Shown: positions 39,067 through 48,440, numbered from the stretch's first letter. The stretch is DNA of 48,817 nt from SM23-32 sp964434535 (GCA_964434535.1 CAYSWA010000018.1:1-48817); one strand, 5' to 3'. Notes: a model not told the origin generated them from the letters alone. Numbers and translations are program-made.

Positions 39067-39671
39067 CGGTTCCCCTCCCGGCCGCCATGGTGGTGCGCCG
39101 CCCCGCCGCCCGACGGCAGCTCGGCCCCGAGCGGGTTCGGCAGCGTGAAGAGCGAGACGTAGCTGTGCCCGGCCATCGCGTGGATGTTGAGCACGTGGTG
39201 GAACAGGTGATAGGAGTCCATCCGCTCGTGCCGACCGTCGCGCAGGCGGGCGTCGGCGTGATGGGTCATGGCCAGGTGGCCGAGCAGGCAGGCGCTCATG
39301 CCCCCGCCGCTCAGCCGCTGCCCGTCGGCGTCGTAGGTGGCGTGGTCGGTCCGTGCGTAGAGGAGCGAGAGCGGCCCGAAGCCCCGGCCGTAGCTCACGT
39401 GGTAGACGGGGCCGTCCGGGCCCTGCATGCGCTCTACCGCCCCGCGGCGGTAGTAGGCGATCAGGCCGGGCAGCCACCAGTTCGTGTGCTCGAGCCGCGC
39501 CGCATGGGACGTGCGCTCGGCGGGGGTGAGTTGCTGCCATTCCTGCTCGTAGCGCCGGATGGCGTCCGGCGGCAGGTCCGCCCGCAGGTCTACGTCCCGG
39601 TACCGGTCAGGCCCGGCGCAGCCGGCGGCGAGTGAGACGAACGCCAGTGCGGCGACAACGTGCTTCGACAT
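39063..39671 (-). CDS. Lipoprotein of unknown function
   Basis: The 202-residue protein starts MSKHVVAALAFVSLAAGC, a signal peptide with lipobox LAAGC (Cys18). The mature part is rich in Tyr, His and Gly. Distinct segments are TNWWLPGLIAYYRRGAVERM, YGRGFGPLSLLY and YHLFHHVLNIHAMAGHSYVSL, then a His-rich tail (AAHHHGG). Several His and Asp residues could bind metal, but no known family was recognised. GGGGGAGG lies 4-5 nt before the ATG, and a strong promoter lies upstream. The longer open frame to 41399 is antisense to glpK and is not real. Confidence 0.8.
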   Translation of the reverse strand: MSKHVVAALAFVSLAAGCAGPDRYRDVDLRADLPPDAIRRYEQEWQQLTPAERTSHAARLEHTNWWLPGLIAYYRRGAVERMQGPDGPVYHVSYGRGFGPLSLLYARTDHATYDADGQRLSGGGMSACLLGHLAMTHHADARLRDGRHERMDSYHLFHHVLNIHAMAGHSYVSLFTLPNPLGAELPSGGGAAHHHGGREGNR

Positions 39672-39718
39672 GCTGCCTCCCCCGTGCAACGCCGCCGCCC
39701 CCGGCAAGGATGCCCGGC

Positions 39719-39748
39719 ACCATACAGCCGGCCGGGGCCGGCGGTCAA
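39719..39748 (-). promoter_or_regulatory. Promoter of the lipoprotein gene
   Basis: On the minus strand TTGACC (39748-39743), an 18-bp spacer and TATGGT (39724-39719) predict a start site near 39712 and a leader of about 41 nt. Confidence 0.7.
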
Positions 39749-39767
39749 CGGTGGGCCGCCGGCGGGC

Positions 39768-39797
39768 TTGCGCGGGGATCGGTCTGCGGCGTAGACT
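39768..39797 (+). promoter_or_regulatory. Promoter of glpK
   Basis: TTGCGC (39768-39773), an 18-bp spacer and TAGACT (39792-39797) predict a start site near 39804 and a 30-nt leader. It is divergent from and not overlapping the lipoprotein promoter; about 20 bp separate them. Confidence 0.55.
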
Positions 39798-39833
39798 GCC
39801 GGCGCCCCGAGCTCTGACCACGGGGGAGGAGCG

Positions 39834-41351
39834 ATGAGCGAAACGGCCTTCATCGGCGCGCTGGACCAGGGCACCACGGGCACCCGCTTCATGGTCTTCC
39901 GCCCGGACGGCCTGCCCGTGGCCCGGGCCTACCGCGAGCACCGGCAGATCTTCCCCCGCCCCGGCTGGGTCGAACACGACGCCGAGGAGATCTGGGAGAA
40001 CGCGCGCGCCGTGACCGCCGAGGCCCTCGCCGAGGCCGGCATCGGGCCCGCGCAGCTCGCCGCCGTCGGCGTAACCAACCAGCGCGAGACGGTCGTCGTC
40101 TGGGACCGCCAGACCGGCCGCCCGCTCCACGGCGCCCTCGTCTGGCAGGACCGCCGCACCGCCGACCGCTGCCGCGAGCTGCAGCGCGAGGGGCGGGCCG
40201 AGCGCATCCGCGAGCTGACCGGCCTCGCCCTCGATCCCTACTTCTCGGCGACCAAGCTCGAGTGGCTCCTGCGCAACGCGCCGCAGGTGCGCGAGGCCGC
40301 CCGCGACGGACGCGCCCTGGCCGGCACCATCGACACCTATCTGATCCACCGCATGACCGGCCGGCACGTGACCGACCCCACCAACGCCTGCCGCACGATG
40401 CTCTTCAACCTGCGCGCGACGGACTGGGACGAGGAGCTGCTCGGCCTGTTCGGCGTGCCGCGCGGGATGCTGGCCGAGGTGCGGCCGAGCGCGGAGGTCT
40501 ACGGCGAGTTCGTCCTGGACGGCGCGACCGTGGCGGTGGCCGGCGACCTGGGCGACCAGCAGGCGGCGCTCTTCGGCCAGGCCGGCTTCCACGCGGGCGA
40601 GACCAAGAACACCTACGGCACCGGCTCCTTCCTGCTGCGCAACACCGGCGCGCAGGTCGTGGCGAGCCGCCACGGGCTGCTCACCACCGTCGCCTACCAG
40701 CTCCCCGGGCGGCCCCCCTGCTACGCCCTGGAGGGCTCGGTCTTCATCACGGGGGCCGCGATCCAGTGGCTCCGCGACGGGCTCGGGCTGATCGAGACCG
40801 CCGCCGAGACCGCCGCCCTCGCTGCGTCCGTCGAGGGCAACGACGGCGTCTACTTCGTGCCGGCCTTCTCCGGGCTCGGGGCGCCCTATTGGAATGCCTA
40901 CGCGCGGGGCACGCTGGTGGGCCTGACGCGCGGCAACGGGCGGGCGCACCTGGCGCGGGCAGCGCTGGAGGCGATCGCCTACCAGAGCCGCGACGTGATC
41001 GAGGCGATGACCGCCGACACCGGCGAACCGCCGAGCGCCGAGCGCGGCCTGCGCATCGACGGCGGCGCCGTCGCTAACGAGTTCCTCTGCCAGTTCCAGG
41101 CCGACGTGCTCGGCATCCCCGTGGTGCGTCCGGCGGTGCGGGAGACCACCGCCCTCGGGGCGGCCTACGCGGCGGGGCTCGCCGTCGGGTTCTGGCCGGA
41201 CCTGGACTGCCTGGGGCGGCTCTGGCGGGCTGAGCGCCGCTTCGAGCCCCGCCTCGGAGAGGAAGAGCGGGAGGCCCTCTACGCCGGCTGGAAGCGCGCC
41301 GTGCGCTGCGCCCTCCACTGGGCCGACGACCGGGGCCGCCCTCACCCGTAG
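39834..41351 (+). CDS. glpK: Glycerol kinase
   Basis: GlpK phosphorylates glycerol to sn-glycerol-3-phosphate in the cytoplasm. The 505-residue length is normal. Blocks include GALDQGTTGTRFMVF, GWVEHDAEEIW, VTNQRETVVVWD with the substrate Arg-Glu pair, ALVWQDRRT, DPYFSATKLEWLL, DPTNACRTMLFNL, GDLGDQQAALFGQ with the catalytic Asp, KNTYGTGSFLLRNTG and SGLGAPYWNAYARGT. These match GlpK better than xylulokinase or other FGGY kinases. No glpF or glpD is nearby. GGGGGAGGA precedes the ATG. The C-terminus is convergent with the sulfatase operon. Confidence 0.95.
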   Translation: MSETAFIGALDQGTTGTRFMVFRPDGLPVARAYREHRQIFPRPGWVEHDAEEIWENARAVTAEALAEAGIGPAQLAAVGVTNQRETVVVWDRQTGRPLHGALVWQDRRTADRCRELQREGRAERIRELTGLALDPYFSATKLEWLLRNAPQVREAARDGRALAGTIDTYLIHRMTGRHVTDPTNACRTMLFNLRATDWDEELLGLFGVPRGMLAEVRPSAEVYGEFVLDGATVAVAGDLGDQQAALFGQAGFHAGETKNTYGTGSFLLRNTGAQVVASRHGLLTTVAYQLPGRPPCYALEGSVFITGAAIQWLRDGLGLIETAAETAALAASVEGNDGVYFVPAFSGLGAPYWNAYARGTLVGLTRGNGRAHLARAALEAIAYQSRDVIEAMTADTGEPPSAERGLRIDGGAVANEFLCQFQADVLGIPVVRPAVRETTALGAAYAAGLAVGFWPDLDCLGRLWRAERRFEPRLGEEEREALYAGWKRAVRCALHWADDRGRPHP

Positions 41352-41479
41352 AGGGCCACCTTGTTGGCCCGGGTCGAGACGACGGTCGGCCCGTCGCACT
41401 CGTGGCCTGTGACTTTTGATTCTACCGGTGGCCGTCTTAGTGTGGCATGGCCCTCCGGGCCAGAGGCACTCGGGGGGCG

Positions 41480-42799
41480 TCAGTCGGTGAGCTCGCGGAG
41501 CCGGGCCGCGTAGTAGGCACTCGGGACGGGGCCGCGCAGCAGCGGGTCGTCGGTCTCGCGCATCCAGCGGGCCAGCCGGCCCCGCAGGTCGGCGATCCGC
41601 TCGGCGTGGTCGGGCTCGTCGGCCAGGTTATGCTCCTCCAGGGGATCGGCCTCCAGGTCGTAGAGCTCCTCGACGACGCGTCGCCGCGCGTATTCGGGCT
41701 CCTTGAACCAGTGCACGCGCGGCACGGTGGCCGCCCGCAGGTCCTGGAAGATGCAGACCTCGAAGTAGCGGATGTACTTGTGCCGTTCGGTGCGGAGGGC
41801 GCGCGTCGGGTCGTAGGTGTCATGGTAGGTCTTCTCGGCGAAGAGCACCTCGCGCGGCTCGTAGTCCTCCCCGCGAAGCAGGGGCAGGAAGCTGCGCCCC
41901 TCCACGTTCGCGGGCACGTCCATGCCGCAGGCCTCCAGCAGCGTCGGCAGCACGTCGACGTTGCTGACCATCTGCGGGACGCGCCGCCCGGCACCCCAGC
42001 CGCCGCCGGGGTAGCGCATGATGAGCAGCACCTCGATGCCCGGATCGTAGAAGGTGCCCTTGGCGCGCGGCACGTCGATGCCGTGGTCGGTGGTGCTGAC
42101 GAAGATGGTGTCCTCGACGGCGTCCCGCTCCTCCAGCGCGTCGAGGATGCTGCCGAGGGCGGTGTCGTAGCGGTGGACGGCCCCCTGGAGCTGCGCCATC
42201 TCGGCGCGGACCTCCGGCAGGTCCTTCAGGTAGGGCGGCATCCAGACGCCGCCCGATTCGTCCGGCGGCGTGCCGAGCCGGCCCCACTCGCGATGGGTCT
42301 CCTGCATGCCGATCTGCATGTAGAACGGCCGGCCCGGGTCGCGGGCGGCGAGCCACTCGCTTATGGCGGCGCCGTGCGCGAGGGAGTCGCCGCCGTTGTT
42401 GGCCCACTCGCCGCTCCCGTTGATCGCCTCGTCGAAGCCGAGCCGCTCGAAGTGGTTCGACTCGTGGATGTTGCCGCAGAGGCAGGTGGCGTATCCGGCC
42501 TCGCGGAAGAGGGCGGCGGCGTGGCGCTCCTCCGGCTTGAGGCTCAGGTCCCAGCCGCCGACGGCGGTGCTGCCGACCAGGCCCATCACGCCGTTCTGGT
42601 GGGGGTAGCGTCCGGTGAAGCAGGCGGCCCGGCTCGGGCTGCAGAGCGGCGCCGTGCAGAAGCTCCGTTCCAAGAGCACGCCCTCGGCGGCGAGGCGCTC
42701 GCAGTGCGGCGTGCGCACGGTCTCGATGCCGTAGGGCGAGATGTGCTGCCCGGTGTCGTGGGTCATCAACACGACGACGTTCGGCCGTCCGTGGGGCAT
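41480..42799 (-). CDS. Sulfatase, heparan N-sulfatase (SGSH)-like
   Basis: The 439-residue protein carries the classical formylglycine motif CSPSR (Cys53) in APLCSPSRAACFTGRYPHQNG. The N-terminal metal motif LMTHDTGQHISPYG recalls sulfamidase-type sulfatases. STTDHGIDVPRAKGTFYDPG gives the second metal pair, and EELYDLEADPLEEHNLADEP closes the domain. No signal peptide is visible. It is the last gene of a minus-strand operon with a glycoside hydrolase, an isomerase and a kinase. Removal of sulfate from a sugar released there is inferred; the substrate is unproven. Confidence 0.92.
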   Translation of the reverse strand: MPHGRPNVVVLMTHDTGQHISPYGIETVRTPHCERLAAEGVLLERSFCTAPLCSPSRAACFTGRYPHQNGVMGLVGSTAVGGWDLSLKPEERHAAALFREAGYATCLCGNIHESNHFERLGFDEAINGSGEWANNGGDSLAHGAAISEWLAARDPGRPFYMQIGMQETHREWGRLGTPPDESGGVWMPPYLKDLPEVRAEMAQLQGAVHRYDTALGSILDALEERDAVEDTIFVSTTDHGIDVPRAKGTFYDPGIEVLLIMRYPGGGWGAGRRVPQMVSNVDVLPTLLEACGMDVPANVEGRSFLPLLRGEDYEPREVLFAEKTYHDTYDPTRALRTERHKYIRYFEVCIFQDLRAATVPRVHWFKEPEYARRRVVEELYDLEADPLEEHNLADEPDHAERIADLRGRLARWMRETDDPLLRGPVPSAYYAARLRELTD

Positions 42800-42833
42800 G
42801 AGGATCCTCCATTCGTCTCGCGATTCCGGCGGT

Positions 42834-43754
42834 TCAGCCGGCGATCTGGACGCCGCGGCGGCGGCAGAACTCCAGCGTCTCCTCCAACGTGCCCACGCCG
42901 GCCCGGCCCCCGAAGGCCGTGCACTTCATCGCGGCGGCCGCGCTGGCGAACGCCGCCACGCTGCGCAGCTCCCACCCCCGGAGCAGGCCGACGATGTAGG
43001 CCCCGTGGAAGACGTCGCCCGCCCCCGTCGTGTCCACCACGTCCACCGCGAAGGCCGGCGCGTGGAACGCGCCGGCCGGCCCGGCGCTCAGGCTGCCCTC
43101 GGCGCCCTCGGTCTGGACGACGACGTCCGGCCCGAGCCGCCGCGCCGCCCGGCAGGCCGCCTCGACGTCGTCCTCCCCGGTGAGGGCCTCGGCGAAGCCG
43201 CTCCCGCAGATCAGCACGTCCACCTGCCCGATAAGCTCGCGGACGGCGTCGCGCACGCGGCCCGCCGTGGTGGCCGCGTCGAAGACCACCCTCCCCCCGG
43301 CCTCGTGCACCCAGCGGGCGGCGGCGAGCCCGGCCCCCAGGTGCGCGCCGTCCAGGTGCAGGTACGGTGCCGAGGTCACGTAGTCCCGGTCGAGCTCCTC
43401 GGGGCGGAGCAGCTCCCAGCGTTCGCCGGACAGGCTGCGGAAGCTCCGCTCGCCGGTCTCGGCATCGACCGAGACGAGGATCACCTGCCGCTCGGGGCCG
43501 TCCCGGCGGACCACGCGGGAGACGTCCACCCCGTAGCGCGAGAGGGAGAGCAGCTTGGCGTCGCCGGCGAAGTCGGCGCCGGCGGTGCCGACGAAGCCGG
43601 CGCGGGCGCCGAGCTTCGAGGCGGCGGCCATCGCCGTCGCCACCGGGCCCCCGCCCTCCAGCAGGAAGTCGCAGAGCTCCGGCTCGTCGCCCGGCCGGGG
43701 GCGCAGCCGTATCAGCACGTCGAGCGTCGCCAGTCCCAGCCCGACCATGTCCAT
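42834..43754 (-). CDS. PfkB-family carbohydrate kinase (ribokinase-like)
   Basis: The 306-residue protein has the N-terminal GGPVATAMAAASKLG block and the C-terminal signature DTTGAGDVFHGAYIVG, with catalytic base Asp247 and the anion hole GAGD. Substrates of this family are sugars, nucleosides or sugar phosphates. The gene starts 4 nt after the isomerase-like gene and precedes the sulfatase by 34 nt, so it probably phosphorylates the ketose the isomerase makes. The exact sugar cannot be read. Confidence 0.9.
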   Translation of the reverse strand: MDMVGLGLATLDVLIRLRPRPGDEPELCDFLLEGGGPVATAMAAASKLGARAGFVGTAGADFAGDAKLLSLSRYGVDVSRVVRRDGPERQVILVSVDAETGERSFRSLSGERWELLRPEELDRDYVTSAPYLHLDGAHLGAGLAAARWVHEAGGRVVFDAATTAGRVRDAVRELIGQVDVLICGSGFAEALTGEDDVEAACRAARRLGPDVVVQTEGAEGSLSAGPAGAFHAPAFAVDVVDTTGAGDVFHGAYIVGLLRGWELRSVAAFASAAAAMKCTAFGGRAGVGTLEETLEFCRRRGVQIAG

Positions 43755-43758
43755 CGGC

Positions 43759-45171
43759 TCACTCCACCACGACGGGCCGGATGTCCATGAGCTTGCACGC
43801 CAGCTTCAGCGCCTCCCGCCGGTCCCCGTGCACCATGCTGGCGTGATGGATGAAGCCCTCCTCGACCAGCGTGCGGTAAAGCCGCGCCTGGTCGGGCACG
43901 CGCACCCAAGACCACGTGCCGGCCAGCTCCTCGTCCGACGGCTCAATCTCGCCCGGCGCGATCAGCATCTTCCACTCGCCGCCCTGCTCGGCCAGCCGAC
44001 AGAAGGTGACGGGGCCCGGCTTGAGCTGGAACTGGTAGAGCCCGGCCTGCGGGTCGGACTCGGGCACGGCCTGCTCGCCGGCCATGTCGCGCCGGGAGCG
44101 GAGGGCCGTCCGCCCGGGATGGGCGGCCAGGCAGAGGGGCGCGTTGCCGCAGTGCCAGGCCAGCAGCACGTCCGGGTCCTCCCGGTGCTGGATCGTCCAG
44201 TCGATGAAGTGGGGAACCGTCTCGCCGAGGGCGGCGCGGTGGCTGGCCAGCATCGAGAGCGCGCCGATCACGTCGGCCTCGCAGGCGGTGAGCATCCCCC
44301 GCTCGGTGAGCCGCCCGAAGACGGCGCAGACCGAGACGCCCATGTCGCGCTGCACGCTCGGCCAGCATTGCACGGCCATCGCGCTCAAGCCGCTCTCGTG
44401 CCAGAAGTCGGCCAGCGAGAGCTCCAGCTTCGCCGCGTCGCGCAGGTGCTCGTCGGGAACGGTGACGGCCTCGACGCCCCCGCGTATCTCCTCGACGAGC
44501 GCCGTCACGCGCGGGTCGTCGTCGGCCAGGTCACGCGCGGCGCCGGTGAGCTGCGAGAGCTCGCGGCAGATGACGTTCTGGCGGAACTTGCGGATCAGCT
44601 CGCGCTCGCTGAACCCGCAGCTCTCGAACGGCTCGGGGTGGAGTCCGACCTGGCCGATCCGCGCCCCCGTCAGGCCCTGGCGCACGGCGACGGCCCGCAC
44701 GAAGGTCGCCAGCGCCCCGGCCAGCGCGGGCTCGTGCGGCAGGAAGAGGCCGGCGTAGTGGAAGGGCAGCCGGCGCCGGTAGAGCGCGGCGGCGAGCGCC
44801 AGGTTGCCGCAGTAGGAGTCGGAGAGGCGGGCAAGGCTCGCGTCGGTCCGCGCCGGCGGCTCCCTCGTGGCGTAGAGGAAGATCGGCACGCCGAGCCGCT
44901 CGGCGACCTTCGCGGCGGAGCGTTCGTCGCCGAAGTCGAGCGGGCAGACGATCAGCGCGTCCACCTTCTGGCGGGCGAACAGCTCGGCCGCCCTCTCCGC
45001 CTCGTCGAGCGTGTGCACGGCGCCGTGCGCCAGCGGCTCGGGCACGACGACCTCCAGGCCCTCGGTCGCGCCGAAGGCGGCGAGGCTCTCCTCGAACATC
45101 CGCCGGCACCATTCCGAGAACGAGAAGCGATAGGAACCGACGAAGCCGGCCTTGACGGTGACTGGGGGCAT
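43759..45171 (-). CDS. L-fucose/L-arabinose isomerase-family protein
   Basis: The 470-residue protein has the FucI/AraA-like three-domain layout. The N-terminal domain includes VDALIVCPLDFGDERSAAKVAERLGVPIFLYATRE. The middle has GLHPEPFESCGFSERELIRKF. The C-terminal part has AMAVQCWPSVQ, CEADVIGALSMLA, FIDWTIQH and LAWHCGNAPLCLA, where the acidic and His residues of the metal site are expected. These proteins interconvert aldoses and ketoses in the cytoplasm. Between a GH106-like hydrolase and a PfkB kinase, a role on fucose or rhamnose-like 6-deoxysugars or arabinose is likely. Identity to true FucI is low by eye. Confidence 0.85.
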   Translation of the reverse strand: MPPVTVKAGFVGSYRFSFSEWCRRMFEESLAAFGATEGLEVVVPEPLAHGAVHTLDEAERAAELFARQKVDALIVCPLDFGDERSAAKVAERLGVPIFLYATREPPARTDASLARLSDSYCGNLALAAALYRRRLPFHYAGLFLPHEPALAGALATFVRAVAVRQGLTGARIGQVGLHPEPFESCGFSERELIRKFRQNVICRELSQLTGAARDLADDDPRVTALVEEIRGGVEAVTVPDEHLRDAAKLELSLADFWHESGLSAMAVQCWPSVQRDMGVSVCAVFGRLTERGMLTACEADVIGALSMLASHRAALGETVPHFIDWTIQHREDPDVLLAWHCGNAPLCLAAHPGRTALRSRRDMAGEQAVPESDPQAGLYQFQLKPGPVTFCRLAEQGGEWKMLIAPGEIEPSDEELAGTWSWVRVPDQARLYRTLVEEGFIHHASMVHGDRREALKLACKLMDIRPVVVE

Positions 45172-45229
45172 GGACGGTACCTCTTCGGATGACGGTCGCC
45201 GGCGATTATGCGAGCCGCCGCGCGGGATG

Positions 45230-48200
45230 TCAACGCGGCGGGCTCTGCCGCGCCGTCAGGCTCGGGGCCGCCGTCAGCCCGCAGGGGAAGAAGCGGTACC
45301 GGCTGCCCGGCGGGCAGTGATCCGGCGCCTCCTCCCAGCTCCAGACGCCCGGCAATCCCTCGCTGAACGGAGGGCCGAGGATGTTCTTCATGTTGCCGAA
45401 GAGGTCGACGGCGAGCTCGTGGGCGCCCGCGGCCACGGCCCGTTCGACCTCCAACTCGTGCGGCGGATAGGCGATGCAGCCGGCGCGCTCGCCGTCCAGC
45501 AGCACGCGGGCGGCCGAGCCCTCCCACGCGGGCAGGCGCACCGTGAGGCCCTCGGCCGGCTCCTCCAGCTCGAACCCCGCGCGGTAACGCACGCCCCAGG
45601 GGTAGAAGAGGAGCCCGGCCCCGCGCCAGTCGCCGAGCCCGAGCGGACGCGCCCCGGCGATCTCGAAGCCGCGCGCGGCCGGCTGGAGCGCGAACTCGCC
45701 GAGCACGTAGAGCGGCGCCACCTCGCAGAGGACGTGGAACGGCCGCGCCCGCAGCGTCACCGCGTTCCGGCCCGGCCGGACGGACTCGCCGATCGCCGCC
45801 CTGCGCATATCCTCGTCCCACCAGCGCGCCCCGTCGGGGAACTCGACGGCCCGGCCGTTCACCTCCACCGCGTAGAGCCACGGCCGCTCAACGGCGAGCT
45901 GGAGCGAGCCGGCGACGGCCTCCAGCGCCTCCCGGCGGATCACGAAGGGGTAGCGCAGCTCCAGGTCCGTCTCGGCGGGGAACTCCAGGTCGATCAGCTC
46001 GCGCCGCAACTGCGTGCGGTGCCAGGGGTCGCGCTCGAAGCCGACGGCCCCCCAGGCGATGCGGTTGGCGCGGGTCACGTTCACGTCCTGCCCCTCGCCC
46101 TCCCGCCCCTCCGTCCCACGCACGGCCATGTCGCAGTAATCGAGCACGAGCACGTTCGGCGCGAGCCGCTCCGCGCTGACCTCGCCCAGGGCGACCGGGC
46201 GCTCGGCCCGCTGCGGAGGCGCCGCCACCTCGCGGCGCTCGGGTTCGCTCACGAAGAGCGCGTGGCCCGACGGCGGCAGCTCCAGGCGCACGACCTGTCC
46301 GTCGCCGGCCGGCTCGGTCGCCACCGGGGCCGTCCGGCCCCTCAAGGTGTCCAGCGCGAGCAGGCTCCCGCCCTCCAGGCGCACGTCGGCGCCGACCTCT
46401 TCGCGCCAGGGGTTCACGAACAGGTGCACCGCGCGCCCGTCGGCGCACTCGCGGCGGTGGCAGGTGATCTCGGGCGGCAGGGGCGAGCCGTCCGGACGGC
46501 TCCAGCGCGGAGGAACCAGCTCCCGCGCGCGGCCTACGAGATCCGCCATGTCGGCGCAGCGGACCCAGCCGTCCGGGAACGCCGCCGCTAGCGCCGCCGG
46601 CGCCTCGCTCGGGCGGCCCTCCAGGCGCGCCGGCGGGTCGCCGAGGGCCAGCAGCGTGCCCCCGGCGCGCAGGAACTGCTCGACCAGGTCGCGCGTCGAG
46701 CCGAGCCACGTCTCCATGTTCTGCGGCAGGACGAGCAGCCGGTAGCGTCCCTCGCCGACGCGGAGCTCGCCGCCCTCGAGGCGCCCCAGCTCGGCCATGA
46801 TCAGCTCGTCGCCGAGGTCGAAGTCGACCTGCCCGTCGGCCAGCGCCTGCACGACGGCGGACTGACTCTCGCGCAGGCGGCCGATCCGGGCCTCGCCCCG
46901 CCCCTCGCCGAGCCGGAAGGAGCGGGGCAGGTAGTGCAGCCAGCCGCTCAGCGTGGGGTGGAGCAGCAGCACGCGGTTGCGCGCGCGCCCCTGGGTGACG
47001 GCGAGGGTCGCCCGCGCGTCGTGGCGGGCCTGGATGCCGTAGCAGGGCCACCACGAGGCGTGGTCGCTGATCGTCTGCGGCCACTCGTACTTGCGCGCGC
47101 CGGCGATCGACATGTGGCTCAGGTGGGGGTCGATCACGTTGATGCCGCAGGCGAGCAGCCAGTCCGAGAGCGGCTTCAGCTCGGGGATCGCCATCTCGTA
47201 GCCGCGCGCGCCGTACGCCTCGCAGAAGACGCTCTCCGCGCCGAGCTGGTTGCCCACGCTCGCCGCCTCCTTCATCGTCAGCAGGTAGAGGGCGTTGGCG
47301 GCGCGGTCGGTCTCGTCGAACTGGAAGCCGAGCAGGTCGATGCCCGGCGCCTGCATCCAGCGCTGGCCCCACATGGCGTCGGGCACGGTCTCGGGCGCGG
47401 GCCACTCGTGCTCGTTGTAGTGGCCGGTGAAGGCGAGGCCGTGCTCGTCGCACCACGCGTAGATCGCCCGGGCGAAGTTGCCCACCCAGAGGCGGTTGAG
47501 CGTGCGGAAGTAGTCGAAGCGGACCGCCTCCGCCTCCGGCCCGTCGGCCAGGAAGGCATCGAGGCGGTCCGTCAGGTCGTAGCCGTGCTCGGCCCGGAAC
47601 TCCTCCAGCAGGTAGTCCGAGAGGACGAGCCCGTCGCGACAGGTGACGCCGGGCTCGTCGGCGAAGGCGTAGGCGATCTCGCGGCCGAAATGCTCCGCGA
47701 AGCGGCGGGCGTACTGCTCGTGGGTCAGGCGCAGGAAGAGCCGCGTGACCTCCGGGCGGGACAGGTCCGGGTAGGCGCGGCGCCCTCCCCTTTCGAGGGA
47801 CAGCGTGACGACCGGCCCGTCGGCGAGGGCCTTGCCCAGATCGGCGCCCTCGGGCAGGCGCTCCGGCTCGGCCCCCGGACGGTAGGCGGCGAGGAGCTCT
47901 CCGTCCGGCGACACGGGCGCCTCTGTGTGCAGTTCCGCCCGCAGCACCTGCGCGGCGAGGTCGGGCCGCTCGGCCAGGACCAGTCCGCCCGCCGAGCCCG
48001 AGGGGAAGGCGTTCTCATCGTAGATGTGGCACTCCAGCCCGAGCCGGCCGCACTCGCCGAGCGCGTGGCGCCACAGCGCGAAGTAGCGCTCCGAGAGGTA
48101 CTCGGTGATCATGCCCGGCCGGGGGTGCACGAGCACGCCGCCGATGCCGCGCTCGGCGAACTGCTCCAGCATCTCCGTGATGCGCCGCTCGGTGACCTCG

Positions 48201-48280
48201 GTGTTCCAGCTCCAGAACATCTGGTGCCCGCAGCGCGCGGGCGGCTCGGCGAAGTCCTTCAGCCAGTCGATCTCGGCCAT
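45230..48280 (-). CDS. Large glycoside hydrolase, GH106-like (alpha-L-rhamnosidase type)
   Basis: The 1016-residue protein starts at 48280 (MAEIDWLKDFAEPPARCGHQ), where family members begin; a longer frame to 48385 crosses the promoter. The N-terminal half carries MFWSWNTEVTE, GIGGVLVHPRPGMITEYLS (46-63), LECHIYDENAFPSGSAGG (82-99), and YAFADEPGVT with Glu209 as a candidate acid. These are GH106-type blocks. The C-terminal third looks like jelly-roll carbohydrate-binding domains, with a galactose-binding-like end before WSWEEAP. No signal peptide is visible, which is unusual for a polysaccharidase and suggests action on imported oligosaccharides. It heads the operon with isomerase, kinase and sulfatase. 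Confidence 0.88.
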   Translation of the reverse strand: MAEIDWLKDFAEPPARCGHQMFWSWNTEVTERRITEMLEQFAERGIGGVLVHPRPGMITEYLSERYFALWRHALGECGRLGLECHIYDENAFPSGSAGGLVLAERPDLAAQVLRAELHTEAPVSPDGELLAAYRPGAEPERLPEGADLGKALADGPVVTLSLERGGRRAYPDLSRPEVTRLFLRLTHEQYARRFAEHFGREIAYAFADEPGVTCRDGLVLSDYLLEEFRAEHGYDLTDRLDAFLADGPEAEAVRFDYFRTLNRLWVGNFARAIYAWCDEHGLAFTGHYNEHEWPAPETVPDAMWGQRWMQAPGIDLLGFQFDETDRAANALYLLTMKEAASVGNQLGAESVFCEAYGARGYEMAIPELKPLSDWLLACGINVIDPHLSHMSIAGARKYEWPQTISDHASWWPCYGIQARHDARATLAVTQGRARNRVLLLHPTLSGWLHYLPRSFRLGEGRGEARIGRLRESQSAVVQALADGQVDFDLGDELIMAELGRLEGGELRVGEGRYRLLVLPQNMETWLGSTRDLVEQFLRAGGTLLALGDPPARLEGRPSEAPAALAAAFPDGWVRCADMADLVGRARELVPPRWSRPDGSPLPPEITCHRRECADGRAVHLFVNPWREEVGADVRLEGGSLLALDTLRGRTAPVATEPAGDGQVVRLELPPSGHALFVSEPERREVAAPPQRAERPVALGEVSAERLAPNVLVLDYCDMAVRGTEGREGEGQDVNVTRANRIAWGAVGFERDPWHRTQLRRELIDLEFPAETDLELRYPFVIRREALEAVAGSLQLAVERPWLYAVEVNGRAVEFPDGARWWDEDMRRAAIGESVRPGRNAVTLRARPFHVLCEVAPLYVLGEFALQPAARGFEIAGARPLGLGDWRGAGLLFYPWGVRYRAGFELEEPAEGLTVRLPAWEGSAARVLLDGERAGCIAYPPHELEVERAVAAGAHELAVDLFGNMKNILGPPFSEGLPGVWSWEEAPDHCPPGSRYRFFPCGLTAAPSLTARQSPPR

Positions 48281-48317
48281 CCTTCGCTCCCGGTCATTGT
48301 CAGCGGGGGGGGGCGGG

Positions 48318-48323
48318 AGTCTA
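48318..48323 (-). promoter_or_regulatory. -10 element of the glycoside hydrolase operon
   Basis: On the minus strand TAGACT (48323-48318) equals the glpK -10. The -35 at 17-18 bp (GTGGCG or TGGCGG) is poor. The start site would be near 48311, about 31 nt before the ATG. Confidence 0.4.
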
Positions 48324-48440
48324 CCACGGTTCCCCGGCGCCCGCCACCGACTGCGCGGCGGGGCGCAGACGCCGGAGCCGTTCAACTATGCGCTCGCAAA
48401 CGGCGAAGGACAGTTGCAGCCGCTGCGCGCGCTCACAAGA

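Noticed and set aside
38893..39540. 215-codon minus-strand frame ending across tRNA-Lys
   Set aside because: Its end, GIEPTTYGLKVRCSA, is the familiar antisense translation of a tRNA. Its body overlaps the lipoprotein in another frame.
39672..41399. Extension of the lipoprotein frame through glpK (778 codons in total)
   Set aside because: The part beyond 39671 is antisense to glpK. The signal peptide, Shine-Dalgarno site and promoter fix the start at 39671.
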